A program made the position numbers and the translations under genes. Under the pieces are notes generated by a model. That model saw only the letters and a program-made list of their open reading frames with translations, was not told the DNA's origin and searched no databases. A stretch of 64,000 nt of DNA, from NCBI GenBank assembly GCA_938009235.1, contig CALLIK010000013.1:55778-119777 (forward strand), read 5' to 3'. The number at the start of each line of letters is the position of its first letter. The first letter of the stretch is position 1. Shown here one piece after another: positions 36,215 to 45,347 of the stretch. This stretch comes from an uncultured Caulobacterales bacterium. GTDB lineage: Bacteria > Pseudomonadota > Alphaproteobacteria > Caulobacterales > Maricaulaceae.

Positions 36215-36919
36215 ATGGCAAAGATTTATCTGGTCGATGATGACGAAAACATCCTCACATCCGTGTCTATGTTCCTCGAAAGCGAAGGCTATGAAGTCAA
36301 AAAATTCCACGATGGTGTCACGGCTCTCGAAGCTCTGCGGGCGTCCCCGCCTGACCTTGCCGTATTCGATGTAAAAATGCCTCGCATGGATGGGTTAGAA
36401 CTCCTGCGTCATTTGCGCAAAACATCGAACCTGCCCGTTATTTTCCTAACGTCTAAAGACGACGAATTTGACGAAGCGATTGGCTTCAATATGGGCGCGG
36501 ATGATTACATCACAAAGCCTTTCAGTCAGCGTTTACTGGGCGAACGGATCAAAGCCGTACTTCGTCGTGCGCGTTTGACCAACATCGAAATGCCTGAGCC
36601 TCAAGAGGGCGACGATAAAGTTATCCGTCGCGGCAATTTGGTTCTCGACCCAAACCGCCACGCCTGTTCTTGGAACGGGCAACCCGTTCGGTTGACCGTG
36701 ACAGAATTTCTGATTTTAGAGGCCCTTGCTAATCGACCGGGCTATGTGAAATCTCGCGACCAGCTGATGGATGCGGCCTATGATGATCAAATCTATGTGG
36801 ATGACCGCACGATTGACTCGCACATCAAACGCCTACGTAAAAAGTTTCGCAAGCATGACAAAACGTTCGACGGAATCGAAACACTTTATGGTGTCGGCTA
36901 TAAATATAAAGAGGCCTAG
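36215..36919 (+). CDS. chvI: Response regulator ChvI
   Basis: A 234-residue OmpR-family regulator. The receiver domain opens [20 protein letters not shown], has phospho-acceptor Asp52 in [11 protein letters not shown], Thr/Lys in [10 protein letters not shown] and YITKPFSQR. The winged-helix domain (about 135-232) holds [19 protein letters not shown] and [17 protein letters not shown]. In alphaproteobacteria ChvI with ChvG senses envelope or acid stress. The start at 36215 follows GGGGAG at the proper distance; an extension to 36140 is not family-like. Confidence 0.95.
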   Translation: MAKIYLVDDDENILTSVSMFLESEGYEVKKFHDGVTALEALRASPPDLAVFDVKMPRMDGLELLRHLRKTSNLPVIFLTSKDDEFDEAIGFNMGADDYITKPFSQRLLGERIKAVLRRARLTNIEMPEPQEGDDKVIRRGNLVLDPNRHACSWNGQPVRLTVTEFLILEALANRPGYVKSRDQLMDAAYDDQIYVDDRTIDSHIKRLRKKFRKHDKTFDGIETLYGVGYKYKEA

Positions 36920-36988
36920 ATCTAAAAATAAATGCGGATTTAAATTCACGCAAGACCCGCGTGGATTGTCCTGCTAGAGACACAGCGC

Positions 36989-38650
36989 ATGTCTGAGCTC
37001 ACTGCAAAACCTAAGAAGAAACGTCGCCGTCTTAACCGACGCAGGGGGGCGCGTCGTTCCCTATGGACGTCACGCATTACGCGTAATATTTTTCTCTCTA
37101 ACTTGATAGGTTTGATCATTCTTATTGCTGGCACACTGGCCATGAATAGGTTTGAAGCTGGATTAATTAACGCCAAAGTCGATAATATAAGATCGTTGGC
37201 TTCGACCATTACAACTGTGATTGGGGAGCAGGCGACAGGTTATGGCGGCGCGGCACAATTAGATATTGAGGGCGCGAGGCAAGTCTTGCGGGGCGTCAAT
37301 GTCCCTGAAGGCTGGCGGGTGCGTTTGCATGACAAGGCGGGCGTGCCAGTTGTGGATACAGAATTCCTCAAGGACGACATCACCACAGAGACGCTAGATC
37401 CCATAATCGAAGAGCGTCTAGACCGTCCGCGTAAAGACATATGGCGCGAGAATATTCGAAACTGGGCCGATAGAACACTTCACAACCTACCTTGGCGAGA
37501 AGCGAAGCGGAACACTTTACGCCGCGACCTTAAATCAGAAATTAGATCTGGGCTGGAAGGGGATTCCAGTTATGGGCCGCGATATGATGCAGATGACAAT
37601 TTAATTGTCACAGTTTCTCAACCTGTACAACGTGTGCAGCAAGTTTTGGGCGTCGTGACGGTAGAGAGCGGTGATGTCGGGTCCATTGTAAATGATGCTC
37701 GCCAAGCTTTAGTCCCAATGATTGCCTTGGCGTTCTTAGCTATGTGTTTATCGTCAATGGCTCTAACCTTATTCATTAGCTTACCCATGCGGCGTTTGGC
37801 TCGTGCCGCAGAAATTGTGACACGCAGCGCCAAGAAAAGAGATGCCATTCCTGATCTCTCGAGACGGCGGGACGAAATTGGTGATCTGTCGCTTGTTCTA
37901 CGCGATATGACAGAAGGGCTATATTCTCGTATTGATGACATTGCGAATTTTGCTGCGGATGTGGCGCATGAAATCAAAAACCCTCTCACTAGTTTACGCT
38001 CTGCATCCGATACATTGCGGGTTGCTAAAACACCTGAGCAGAGAGAAAAACTTATTACGATTATTCAACAAGATGTGTCGCGGATGGATCGCCTCATTAC
38101 TGATATTTCGAAAGCCTCTAAAGTCGATGCCAACTTGGCGCGCGAGACAGCGAAGACGCTCGACGTTGCTGAGATTTCAGAAAACATGGTCGATTTTTAC
38201 CAACAAACACGATCAAAAGAGGGGGCAAGTGTTGTCAATGCGACGGATATCAGTCCTGATGCACCCATTTATATTCGGGCTTATGAAACTCCCTTCGCGC
38301 AGGTTCTTCGAAATTTAATTGATAATGCGCTGACGTTTTCTCCAGACGATGGGCAAGTCACAGTCACAGCGAAAAAAGTTGGCAAACGTGTCGTCATTAC
38401 CGTGGATGATGAAGGTCCAGGTATTCCGCCTGACAATCTAGAAACTGTATTTGAGCGGTTCTACACGCAGAGACCCAAAGGCGCGAGTTTCGGAAGTCAT
38501 TCTGGTTTAGGCTTGGCGATCTGCCGTCAAATTATCACGGCACATCGCGGCACTATTCAAGCTGAGAACAGAACCGATGAAGCGGGCAAAATTCACGGTG
38601 CGCGTTTCACCGTGGACGTACCAAGGCAGCGCCCCCTCGCAAAAGATTGA
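36989..38650 (+). CDS. chvG: Sensor histidine kinase ChvG
   Basis: A 553-residue membrane kinase partner of ChvI. A very basic N-terminus precedes helix 1 (about 32-54), then a periplasmic sensor domain (about 55-235), helix 2 (about 240-262), a HAMP linker and a HisKA domain with His327 in ADVAHEIKNPLTSLRSA. The ATPase domain shows NLIDNALTFS, VDDEGPGIPPDN, ERFYTQRP and GLGLAICRQII. It is 69 bases after chvI. In many relatives an HPr kinase gene comes next; here a 232-base gap and the EIIA gene follow. Confidence 0.94.
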   Translation: MSELTAKPKKKRRRLNRRRGARRSLWTSRITRNIFLSNLIGLIILIAGTLAMNRFEAGLINAKVDNIRSLASTITTVIGEQATGYGGAAQLDIEGARQVLRGVNVPEGWRVRLHDKAGVPVVDTEFLKDDITTETLDPIIEERLDRPRKDIWRENIRNWADRTLHNLPWREAKRNTLRRDLKSEIRSGLEGDSSYGPRYDADDNLIVTVSQPVQRVQQVLGVVTVESGDVGSIVNDARQALVPMIALAFLAMCLSSMALTLFISLPMRRLARAAEIVTRSAKKRDAIPDLSRRRDEIGDLSLVLRDMTEGLYSRIDDIANFAADVAHEIKNPLTSLRSASDTLRVAKTPEQREKLITIIQQDVSRMDRLITDISKASKVDANLARETAKTLDVAEISENMVDFYQQTRSKEGASVVNATDISPDAPIYIRAYETPFAQVLRNLIDNALTFSPDDGQVTVTAKKVGKRVVITVDDEGPGIPPDNLETVFERFYTQRPKGASFGSHSGLGLAICRQIITAHRGTIQAENRTDEAGKIHGARFTVDVPRQRPLAKD

Positions 38651-38882
38651 TGCGCTAGGTTTACCCTAAGCGATCTTTCGAAGACCTATGCGCAACTTCA
38701 GGGTTTATGTAAGTAAATACATCTGAATGCGTCAGGTCATGATGCGAATTAAGGGACTAGACGAGCGCAAATCTTATCGTATTGTCGTAAAAGAGCTGCG
38801 TAATACCGCAGAAAGCGCTTCACAGACCTGACTTTTTTTGATTAGGTGATCTAATGTTTCAGGCAAAAAAGAGGCTTGCGTC

Positions 38883-39287
38883 TTGATAGGACTAGTCATT
38901 GTCACACATGGCCAATTGGCCATAGAGCTTCGACGTGCGACAGAACATGTTGTGGGTCCGCAGGATGCTATGGAAACCATTTGTATCGGTCCTGATGATG
39001 ATATGGAACTGCGCCGTTCAGATATTCGCGAAGCCGTTGACCGTGTGGATCAACGCGCAGGTGTTATTTTACTGACAGATATGTTCGGTGGGACGCCGTC
39101 CAATTTGGCGATTTCGATGTTGCGCGATGGTAAAGTCGAGGTCTTAGCTGGGGTGAATTTACCCATGCTCATAAAATTGGCAGAGGCGAGAGAGACATGC
39201 TCTTTGGATGAAGCTAGCGTTAAGGCAAAAGAAGCTGGGCAACGCTACATCGCAATTGCCTCTAAAATACTGTCGGGCGAAAATTGA
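38883..39287 (+). CDS. PTS EIIA component, mannose type
   Basis: A 134-residue EIIA-Man-like protein. The phosphorylated histidine is His9 in IGLVIVTHGQLAIEL, and the ILLTDMFGGTPSNLAISML motif binds the partner. With no EIIB/EIIC sugar permease nearby it is the regulatory kind found beside ChvGI, passing phosphate from HPr and probably acting in regulation. The start is TTG with AGAGG about nine bases upstream. The stop is nine bases before the preferred HPr start. Confidence 0.92.
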   Translation: MIGLVIVTHGQLAIELRRATEHVVGPQDAMETICIGPDDDMELRRSDIREAVDRVDQRAGVILLTDMFGGTPSNLAISMLRDGKVEVLAGVNLPMLIKLAEARETCSLDEASVKAKEAGQRYIAIASKILSGEN

Positions 39288-39295
39288 TCAAAACC

Positions 39296-39583
39296 ATGAC
39301 ATCCGCGTCAGCGAAATTGACCCTTATTAACAAGCGCGGATTACACGCACGGGCCTCCAATAAATTCATGGCCTGTGTCATGATGTATAACGCCGAAGTA
39401 CGGGTCCGTAGTCACAATAATGTTTGTGCAGGTAGCGTTGAGGCCGATAGCGTAATGGAATTGCTATTATTAGGCGCGGCTTGCGGAGAAGACATAACAG
39501 TCACAGCTAACGGACCTGAAGCGGAAAATGCAATCGCGGCTCTGCGGAAACTCGTCAGCAACGGATTTGGTGAAGGCGAATGA
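39296..39583 (+). CDS. ptsH: Phosphocarrier protein HPr (NPr type)
   Basis: A 95-residue HPr. Active His17 sits in INKRGLHARASNKF, and the regulatory-serine region reads ADSVMELLLLGAACGED with Ser52 retained. It shuttles phosphate between EI and EIIA. The conserved serine suggests it can be an HPr-kinase target even though hprK is not in this cluster. A TTG at 39284 overlapping the EIIA stop would add four residues. Its stop overlaps the next gene's ATG (ATGA). Confidence 0.93.
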   Translation: MTSASAKLTLINKRGLHARASNKFMACVMMYNAEVRVRSHNNVCAGSVEADSVMELLLLGAACGEDITVTANGPEAENAIAALRKLVSNGFGEGE

Positions 39584-39987
39584 GAACGGGTCTTTTTTTT
39601 GCGAGCCTATGTCTGACGGCCTGCGGGTCTACGACAATATTTACCCCGCGCTCGGCTTATCCGCCTGATCCATGGGTTAAGGGGTATTCTGACGTAGATG
39701 ACTGCATTGGCGGTGAACAACTTGCCGCCCTTGATTTTGATCTGCCCGCTTATCCCAAAGGGTCTTTCCGAAGTGGGCAACAGGGATGGACGATTGTTAG
39801 GCTTGATGTTGACGCGGATGGTCACACCCAAAAAGTGCGTATTGAGCGGTCAGTGCCGCAAGGTGCATTTGATTCGGCCTCACGAAAAGCCGTTGAGGCT
39901 TGGCGGTTTCGCCCTCCCAAGGCACCTCTCTCTGATTGTCGTGTACTGTTGCGGTATCGCGCAGGGGAAACGAGTTTAGGCGGATAA
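39580..39987 (+). CDS. Lipoprotein with TonB C-terminal domain
   Basis: A 135-residue protein with a short lipoprotein signal (LFFASLCLTACGSTT) and a TonB_C-like domain (about 45-128: WTIVRLDVDADGHTQKVRIE, FDSASRKAVEAWRFRPPKAP). It lacks the transmembrane anchor and Pro-rich spacer of real TonB, so energy coupling is unlikely; an envelope structural role is a guess. It is translationally coupled to ptsH by a four-base overlap. Confidence 0.82.
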   Translation: MRTGLFFASLCLTACGSTTIFTPRSAYPPDPWVKGYSDVDDCIGGEQLAALDFDLPAYPKGSFRSGQQGWTIVRLDVDADGHTQKVRIERSVPQGAFDSASRKAVEAWRFRPPKAPLSDCRVLLRYRAGETSLGG

Positions 39988-40226
39988 CTACTCTCGGCCT
40001 GAATTTGGCCCGCTGACGTGTCAATATCGTGATTGCAAACCTACACTGTCTTAAATCGTAAGCCTTTCTCAGCTTAAGCAGCAATCACGCCTTTCCTGCG
40101 CCCTCTTGACTCGATACATCAAGAATCACCAAAGAACTCCAAGAATTTAGGCGGTTGGTTCGACGCAGTCTTAGATTGCGCCTGGTTGGAAAGGCAAACA
40201 CATCCATGTTCGAAGGAACGGATATC

Positions 40227-42638
40227 ATGACCTGGGTTGGTCTGGGCGCCGTAATGGTTGCTTTGGCCGCGATCATATTCGCGCTGCGTCTCTCTCTGAG
40301 AGAAGGTGCAACGGCTATCAGGTGGAAAACTAAAGCGACTGATTTGGATCGTCGTTTGGGCGCTTATGATGCTATTATGGGGGCTTACCCCGGCTTGATT
40401 ATGGTCTGGGAAGAAAGCGCTGATGTAGCGGAAAAAGGCTGGGGCACGCCAAAAGTCTTAGGCAGCCCTGCGGCGTTGGCCTCGATGATGCGTTTTGCTG
40501 ATCCAGGACCGTCAAGCCACCTGGCGATGCGTGTTTTGGACGGCATTGCAGATTTAAACACGATTGCAGAAATTCCAGAATCAAAACCACTTCGCCAGTA
40601 TGTGTATGGATTGCGAACGAAAGGTGAGCCGTTTTCAATCTCTATCATCTTACCTGAAGGCAACGTCATTGAAGCCGATGGTCGTGTTGCAGGGCGACAA
40701 GTTGTATTGTGGTTGGAAGACGCGTCTATCCGAGGGGAAGATGAAAAGACGGCGATTTCTCGTTTCGAAAACTCCCGCATAACGTCTGAAACTGACCCCA
40801 TCGCCTTTATTGAAATGATGAGCCGCGCACCTTTCCCGCTCTGGAGAGTGAATAGTTCGGGCCGCATTAACTGGGTCAATGACGCCTATGTCGAGGCTGT
40901 CGGCGCGTCAGACGTGAGAGATGTGACGAATAATCAAATTCATCTGGACCACCAAGCCAGCGAAGATGCGCTGGCGGTTCTGTCTGATCAAAAGCAAAAA
41001 GATATCATGCGCCACATTGTTCTGGGCGGCGAAAGACGCGCGACGCTTGTTTCCTTCTTCCCAATTAATGGCGGGTTGGCTGGTATCGCTGTGGATGCAA
41101 ATGAAACAGAAGATCTGCGGCTGCAATTAGGTCAACAAGTCGAAGCTCATGATAAATTACTAAACTCCATGGATGAAGCTGTTGTTGTGTTCGGCAGTGA
41201 TAAGAAGGCTAAGTATGAGAATGAAGCCTTTCGACATATGTTCGGATTGAGTGAGGGGTGGTCCCGCGATCAACCAAGTCATGGCGAATGGCTTGATCAT
41301 ATGCGTGAACGTGGCCAAGTGCCAGCACAGCCAGACCATTCCCGATGGAAGCGTGAGGAACTAAGCCTCTACACAGAATGGCCGTCTGAAATGCCGCCAG
41401 TTCTCTGGCATTTACAAGATGGACGAACATTGCGCTTGGTCAGAATGCGGGACCCTCAGGGCGGTATTGCCTTGATGTTTTCTGACATGACGGACCGTAT
41501 TGATCTGGAGGGTCGACTGGGTACTTTGATAAATGTGCAGCGTGCAACGCTCGATAAATTATCTGAAGGTATTGCTGTTTTTGGCACAGATGGTCGATTG
41601 AAAATTCACAACAATGCTTTTGCGCGCATGTGGGGTTTATCAGAAGACAACCTGAAGGAAACACCACGCTTTTCGTCTCTCATTGAGCTGTGCTTGCCTC
41701 TCTATCATGACACAACTTTTTGGGATGACTTAAAAGCCCGCACGACTGACCCTAATCCTGAAGTGCGCAGACAAGTCGAAGGGGAAATTAGACGCTCTGA
41801 CGACAAAATGCTCACATGGCTGTCTAAACCCCTTCCAGATGGGGCGACTTTGATTGCATGGGATGACGTCACGAGTGCGCGTCGCACAGAGGCTGCGCTT
41901 ATCGAACGGGCAGAGGCTTTGGAAGAAGCGGACCGTATGAAGTCTGAATTTGTGGGTCACGTGAGTTACCAACTTAGGACACCGCTCACGACAATTTCTG
42001 GTTATTCTGACTTCCTACAAAATGGCGGTGCGGGCGAGATGAATGATAAGCAAAGTGAATATGTCTTTGCCATTCAAAGCGCGTCTGAAGACTTGGCTAA
42101 AATCATTGATGATATTCTGGATATCGCCGCGATCGAAGCGAATGTGCTCGATCTCGATTTAGGGGATGTCGATGTCTACAATGTTCTATCTCACGCGCTA
42201 GATTATGTGGCGACGAAGGCGGAGGACACGAAGGTTTCACTCGAACTCGATTGCTCACAAGGCATTGGCATGATCCGCGCAGATGAAACTCGTATTAAGC
42301 AAATCGTATATAATTTGCTCTCAAATGCACTGCGTTTCACCAAGCCAGGGGGCCTCATTCAGCTTGGCGGTCAACGCGCGCCTGGGGGTGGTGTTAGGAT
42401 TTGGGTAAAAGATGACGGCGTCGGTATTCCGTCTGACCGCCAAAGTCAGGTTTTTGAAAGTTTCGAAAGTTCTCGCGGCGGTGCAGGGCTTGGCCTCGCC
42501 TTAGTTCAACGTTTTGTGGAATGCCACGGCGGCTGGGTTGAACTTGAAAGTGGAGAAGGTGAAGGCACGCATGTCACGTGCTATCTTCCAAAAGAAGCCT
42601 CACCAACGGCGGGCCATCCTGAGTTATTTGAAGGCTGA
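40227..42638 (+). CDS. divL: DivL-like atypical kinase with tyrosine in the H-box
   Basis: About 803 residues: one N-terminal membrane helix (about 5-25), several PAS domains (around 35-150, 200-310, 320-430 and 445-560), a dimerisation domain and an ATPase domain. The H-box reads GHVSYQLRTPLTTISGY, so tyrosine (codon 41967-41969, about residue 581) replaces histidine, the hallmark of Caulobacter DivL, which controls the CckA-CtrA cell-cycle pathway with DivK. ATPase motifs remain: NLLSNALRFTKPG, VKDDGVGIPSD and GGAGLGLALVQ. AAGGA before ATG 40227 decides the start; ATG 40206 and TTG 40155 are alternatives. tsaE lies nearby, as in relatives. Confidence 0.9.
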   Translation: MTWVGLGAVMVALAAIIFALRLSLREGATAIRWKTKATDLDRRLGAYDAIMGAYPGLIMVWEESADVAEKGWGTPKVLGSPAALASMMRFADPGPSSHLAMRVLDGIADLNTIAEIPESKPLRQYVYGLRTKGEPFSISIILPEGNVIEADGRVAGRQVVLWLEDASIRGEDEKTAISRFENSRITSETDPIAFIEMMSRAPFPLWRVNSSGRINWVNDAYVEAVGASDVRDVTNNQIHLDHQASEDALAVLSDQKQKDIMRHIVLGGERRATLVSFFPINGGLAGIAVDANETEDLRLQLGQQVEAHDKLLNSMDEAVVVFGSDKKAKYENEAFRHMFGLSEGWSRDQPSHGEWLDHMRERGQVPAQPDHSRWKREELSLYTEWPSEMPPVLWHLQDGRTLRLVRMRDPQGGIALMFSDMTDRIDLEGRLGTLINVQRATLDKLSEGIAVFGTDGRLKIHNNAFARMWGLSEDNLKETPRFSSLIELCLPLYHDTTFWDDLKARTTDPNPEVRRQVEGEIRRSDDKMLTWLSKPLPDGATLIAWDDVTSARRTEAALIERAEALEEADRMKSEFVGHVSYQLRTPLTTISGYSDFLQNGGAGEMNDKQSEYVFAIQSASEDLAKIIDDILDIAAIEANVLDLDLGDVDVYNVLSHALDYVATKAEDTKVSLELDCSQGIGMIRADETRIKQIVYNLLSNALRFTKPGGLIQLGGQRAPGGGVRIWVKDDGVGIPSDRQSQVFESFESSRGGAGLGLALVQRFVECHGGWVELESGEGEGTHVTCYLPKEASPTAGHPELFEG

Positions 42639-42639
42639 G

Positions 42640-42670
42640 ACATTAATTGATCCTGTGAATCAATTAATGT
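42640..42670. repeat. Perfect palindrome after divL
   Basis: Twelve-base arms ACATTAATTGAT (42640-42651) and ATCAATTAATGT (42659-42670) flank CCTGTGA, starting one base after the divL stop. It lies between convergent divL and the ferredoxin gene. It resembles, more loosely, the palindromes after groEL and rpoN (shared GATYC and TGRATC core). Confidence 0.65.
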
Positions 42671-42712
42671 CGAAAACCTTTACAGGGTCGCGTAATTAAG
42701 CAGTCTTATAAC

Positions 42713-43030
42713 TTACTGATTTTCAGGCGTTGTGATTTCGATGCCGCTTAGCTCTTCCGTCATTAGGATTTGGCAAGAGAGACGTGAGTTGTCTTGTACG
42801 CCATCTGCGAAATCCAACATGGAGTCTTCCATGTCATCTTTCGCTTTCAGCTTAGACAGATGCGCTTCACCAACATACACATGACATGTGGCGCACGCGC
42901 AGGCTCCGCCGCAATCCGCATCGATACCAGGGATCATGTTCTGAACGGCGGCTTCCATAACGGACGCACCGGCTTTCGTTTCGACATCACGACGTGTACC
43001 GGCGTGGTCGATGAAAATGATCTTTGGCAT
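42713..43030 (-). CDS. [2Fe-2S] ferredoxin, adrenodoxin type
   Basis: A 105-residue ferredoxin. Cluster cysteines lie in DADCGGACACATCHVYV (C-x5-C-x2-C, with one extra Cys) and in SRLSCQILM. The domain opens KIIFIDHAGTRRDVETKAG and ends LSGIEITTPENQ. Such ferredoxins serve P450s or Fe-S cluster assembly; without isc genes nearby either is possible, and the P450 in this window is a candidate partner only by inference. Convergent with divL and divergent from tsaE. Confidence 0.94.
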   Translation of the reverse strand: MPKIIFIDHAGTRRDVETKAGASVMEAAVQNMIPGIDADCGGACACATCHVYVGEAHLSKLKAKDDMEDSMLDFADGVQDNSRLSCQILMTEELSGIEITTPENQ

Positions 43031-43109
43031 GAAGGCTCTCGCTGAAATTATACTGTTCAGACTTTAGGTAAGGCCTTGAACCGTGATTGCAAGACGCTAG
43101 ACCTGTTAG

Positions 43110-43538
43110 GTGGCTCATATAACCCTCAAAAATGAAGCTGAAATGCTCGCGTTCGGCGCACGACTTGGCCGCGCGTTGCGGGCAGGGGATACTGTGGCTC
43201 TGGTCGGGGGACTTGGCGCCGGGAAAACAACATTGGCGCGCGGTCTCGTACAGGCCGTATTGCCGAAAGAAATTGTGCCTTCGCCGACTTATACATTGGT
43301 ACAGGCTTATGAGCTACCTGACTTCACGCTTTGGCATTGTGATCTTTATCGTCTGGAGCATCCCGACGAGGCGTATGAATTAGGTTTGATGGACGCGATG
43401 GGTGAAGATGTGTGTCTGCTTGAATGGCCAGACCGTTTAGGTAGTCTCTTGCCTAAAGACGCTATGAGTATTGAAATTAAATTTGAAGGCGTAGGCCGAA
43501 ATGTCACTTTGACAGGATGGGATGACCGAGATGTCTGA
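43110..43538 (+). CDS. tsaE: tRNA threonylcarbamoyladenosine synthesis ATPase TsaE
   Basis: A 142-residue P-loop ATPase that cycles the TsaBD complex in t6A formation. Walker A is VGGLGAGKTTLARGLV, then SPTYTLVQAYEL, WHCDLYRLEHPDEAYELGL and VCLLEWPDRLG. The start is GTG (43110). It overlaps amgK by 17 bases, or eight if the later ATG is used. It begins the run tsaE-amgK-murU-addB-addA-trxA, usual in alphaproteobacteria. Confidence 0.95.
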   Translation: MAHITLKNEAEMLAFGARLGRALRAGDTVALVGGLGAGKTTLARGLVQAVLPKEIVPSPTYTLVQAYELPDFTLWHCDLYRLEHPDEAYELGLMDAMGEDVCLLEWPDRLGSLLPKDAMSIEIKFEGVGRNVTLTGWDDRDV

Positions 43539-44628
43539 ACGCGAAGTAGAAATTAAAGCGTTCCTTGTGGACGCAGGTTGGGGCGAGGCCGAGGTTGAGA
43601 GTTTTCCAGGTGATGCGTCGTCGCGTCGGTATTTCCGCCTCACGCGCGGGAATGAACTCGCCGTATTGCAAGATGCACCGTGCGGGGCAGAAACGCCTGC
43701 CGAACCCGAAGGGGCAAGTGTCGAAGATCGGCGCGAGTTAGGTTATAATGCCCTTGCGCGTTTAGCTGGCCCAGAGCCCGCAGCCTTTGCCTGCTTCTCG
43801 AATGAACTCGTCATACGTGGATTTTCTGCGCCGAACATATTGGCGGCTGATTTGGACGCAGGTTTGATCTTATTGGAAGACTTTGGCCCAAATGTTTACG
43901 CGCAAGTTATCGAAAATAACCCTGCGTTGGAAGCGCCGCTCTATGAGGCGGCCGTTGATTGCTTAGCCGAAATTTACCGAAGCTCGTTCCCTGCGAAGAT
44001 GCAGTTTCAAGACGCGACATGGCGTGTGCGGGAGTATGATGAAGCGGCTCTCCTCACGGAAACGCATTTGTTCTTGGATTGGTATGCCGCCGATAAGGGC
44101 GCGACACTGGACGCCGATGCGAGGTCTGAGTGGGATGCAATCTGGAAGACGTTATTTACTGCTCTTGATGCGCATGCACCGGGACTGGCTCTGCGTGATT
44201 TCCATGCGGAGAACCTCTTCTGGCTGCCCGAGCGCGTGTCAGTTGCGAAGGTTGGCTTGATTGATTTTCAGGACGGACTGTTTGTGCATCCTGCCTATGA
44301 TCTCGTAAGCTTTATTGAGGACGCTCGCCGCGATGTGTCGCCTGATTTGGTAGACGACCTAATCGAGCGGTTTTGCACCGAGGCTAAACTATCCGATGTG
44401 GCAGGTTTCCGCCGCGCCTATGCTGTCTTGGGTGCCCAACGGAATGCGAAAATTCTTGGCATATTTGTGCGTCTTGCGGAACGTGACGGCAAGCCATCCT
44501 ATCGGGATTTAATTCCGCGCGTTCATGCGCATTTTGTCAAAAACCTAGCGGGTGAAAGTTTTGCGGAATTACGGGCTTGGTTCGCGGCATACCTACCCAA
44601 TGAAAACATCTCTGGGGGCTTGTCATGA
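43522..44628 (+). CDS. amgK: Anomeric amino-sugar kinase AmgK
   Basis: A 368-residue aminoglycoside-phosphotransferase-fold kinase. Visible are FPGDASSRRYFRLTRG at the ATP side, LILLEDFGPNVYAQV, the catalytic loop GLALRDFHAENLFWL, IDFQDGLFVHPAYDLVSFIE and the late AYAVLGAQRNAKILGIFVRL. AmgK phosphorylates MurNAc/GlcNAc at C1 in peptidoglycan recycling, and MurU, the next gene, makes UDP-MurNAc; this pair bypasses fosfomycin-sensitive synthesis in some Gram-negatives. ATG 43522 or 43531; the stop overlaps murU (ATGA). Confidence 0.88.
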   Translation: MTEMSEREVEIKAFLVDAGWGEAEVESFPGDASSRRYFRLTRGNELAVLQDAPCGAETPAEPEGASVEDRRELGYNALARLAGPEPAAFACFSNELVIRGFSAPNILAADLDAGLILLEDFGPNVYAQVIENNPALEAPLYEAAVDCLAEIYRSSFPAKMQFQDATWRVREYDEAALLTETHLFLDWYAADKGATLDADARSEWDAIWKTLFTALDAHAPGLALRDFHAENLFWLPERVSVAKVGLIDFQDGLFVHPAYDLVSFIEDARRDVSPDLVDDLIERFCTEAKLSDVAGFRRAYAVLGAQRNAKILGIFVRLAERDGKPSYRDLIPRVHAHFVKNLAGESFAELRAWFAAYLPNENISGGLS

Positions 44629-45344
44629 CTCGTATCTCAACCGCTATGGTTCTGGCCGCTGGGCATGGCACGCGTATGCGTCCGCTCACGAATGATCGCG
44701 CGAAAGCAATGGTGGAGGTCGACGGTAGGCCTCTCATCGATCATATGTTGGACCGCCTCACTGAGGCAGGCATTACAAGAGCCGTTGTGAATGTTCATGC
44801 TCATGCCGATCATCTGGAAGCTCATTTAAAAACGCGATCCAATGGTCCTGAAATCATTATCTCTAATGAGCGAGAGCAGCTCTTGGAAACAGGCGGTGGC
44901 ATGGTGAAGGCTTTGGGTTTGCTCGGGAGCGACCCTGTGCTCGCCTGCAATATTGATGCAATCTGGACAGAGCAGGGCGCGCCCGTCATTGCGGGTTTGG
45001 TTGAGCGTTGGGACCCCGAAATCATGGATGATCTGTTGCTGCTCGCGCCAATGGAACAGACCTTGGGCTATCACGGTAAGGGCGATTTTCTATTTGCGCA
45101 TGATGGACGTTTGGAACGACGCGGAGATCGCGACAGTGCGCCATATGTTTACGCTGGAGTTCAAGTCACAAAAATGGGCCGCCTCGCGAAAGAACCGATT
45201 GAGCCGTTTTCGCGTAACCGTATCTGGAACCATACTTTGAAGGCGGGGACAATATATGGCCACCCGCTTGATGGATTCTGGATGCATGTCGGTGACCCGC
45301 AAGCGCGTGACGAAGCTGAGTTAAGACTACAAGGAACAGTGTAA
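44625..45344 (+). CDS. murU: N-acetylmuramate-1-phosphate uridylyltransferase
   Basis: A 239-residue nucleotidyltransferase. The signature is MVLAAGHGTRMRPLTNDRAK, with AMVEVDGRPLIDHML, INVHAHAD-type VVNVHAHADHLEAHL, ETGGGMVKAL, LACNIDAIW and MHVGDPQARDEAELRL. It forms UDP-MurNAc from MurNAc-1-phosphate supplied by AmgK. Start overlaps amgK; addB follows three bases after the stop. Confidence 0.92.
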   Translation: MTRISTAMVLAAGHGTRMRPLTNDRAKAMVEVDGRPLIDHMLDRLTEAGITRAVVNVHAHADHLEAHLKTRSNGPEIIISNEREQLLETGGGMVKALGLLGSDPVLACNIDAIWTEQGAPVIAGLVERWDPEIMDDLLLLAPMEQTLGYHGKGDFLFAHDGRLERRGDRDSAPYVYAGVQVTKMGRLAKEPIEPFSRNRIWNHTLKAGTIYGHPLDGFWMHVGDPQARDEAELRLQGTV

Positions 45345-45347
45345 AAT

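Noticed and set aside
27237..43030. P450 and ferredoxin as a dedicated electron-transfer pair
   Set aside because: They are about 14 kb apart with no shared operon; the ferredoxin may serve Fe-S assembly.
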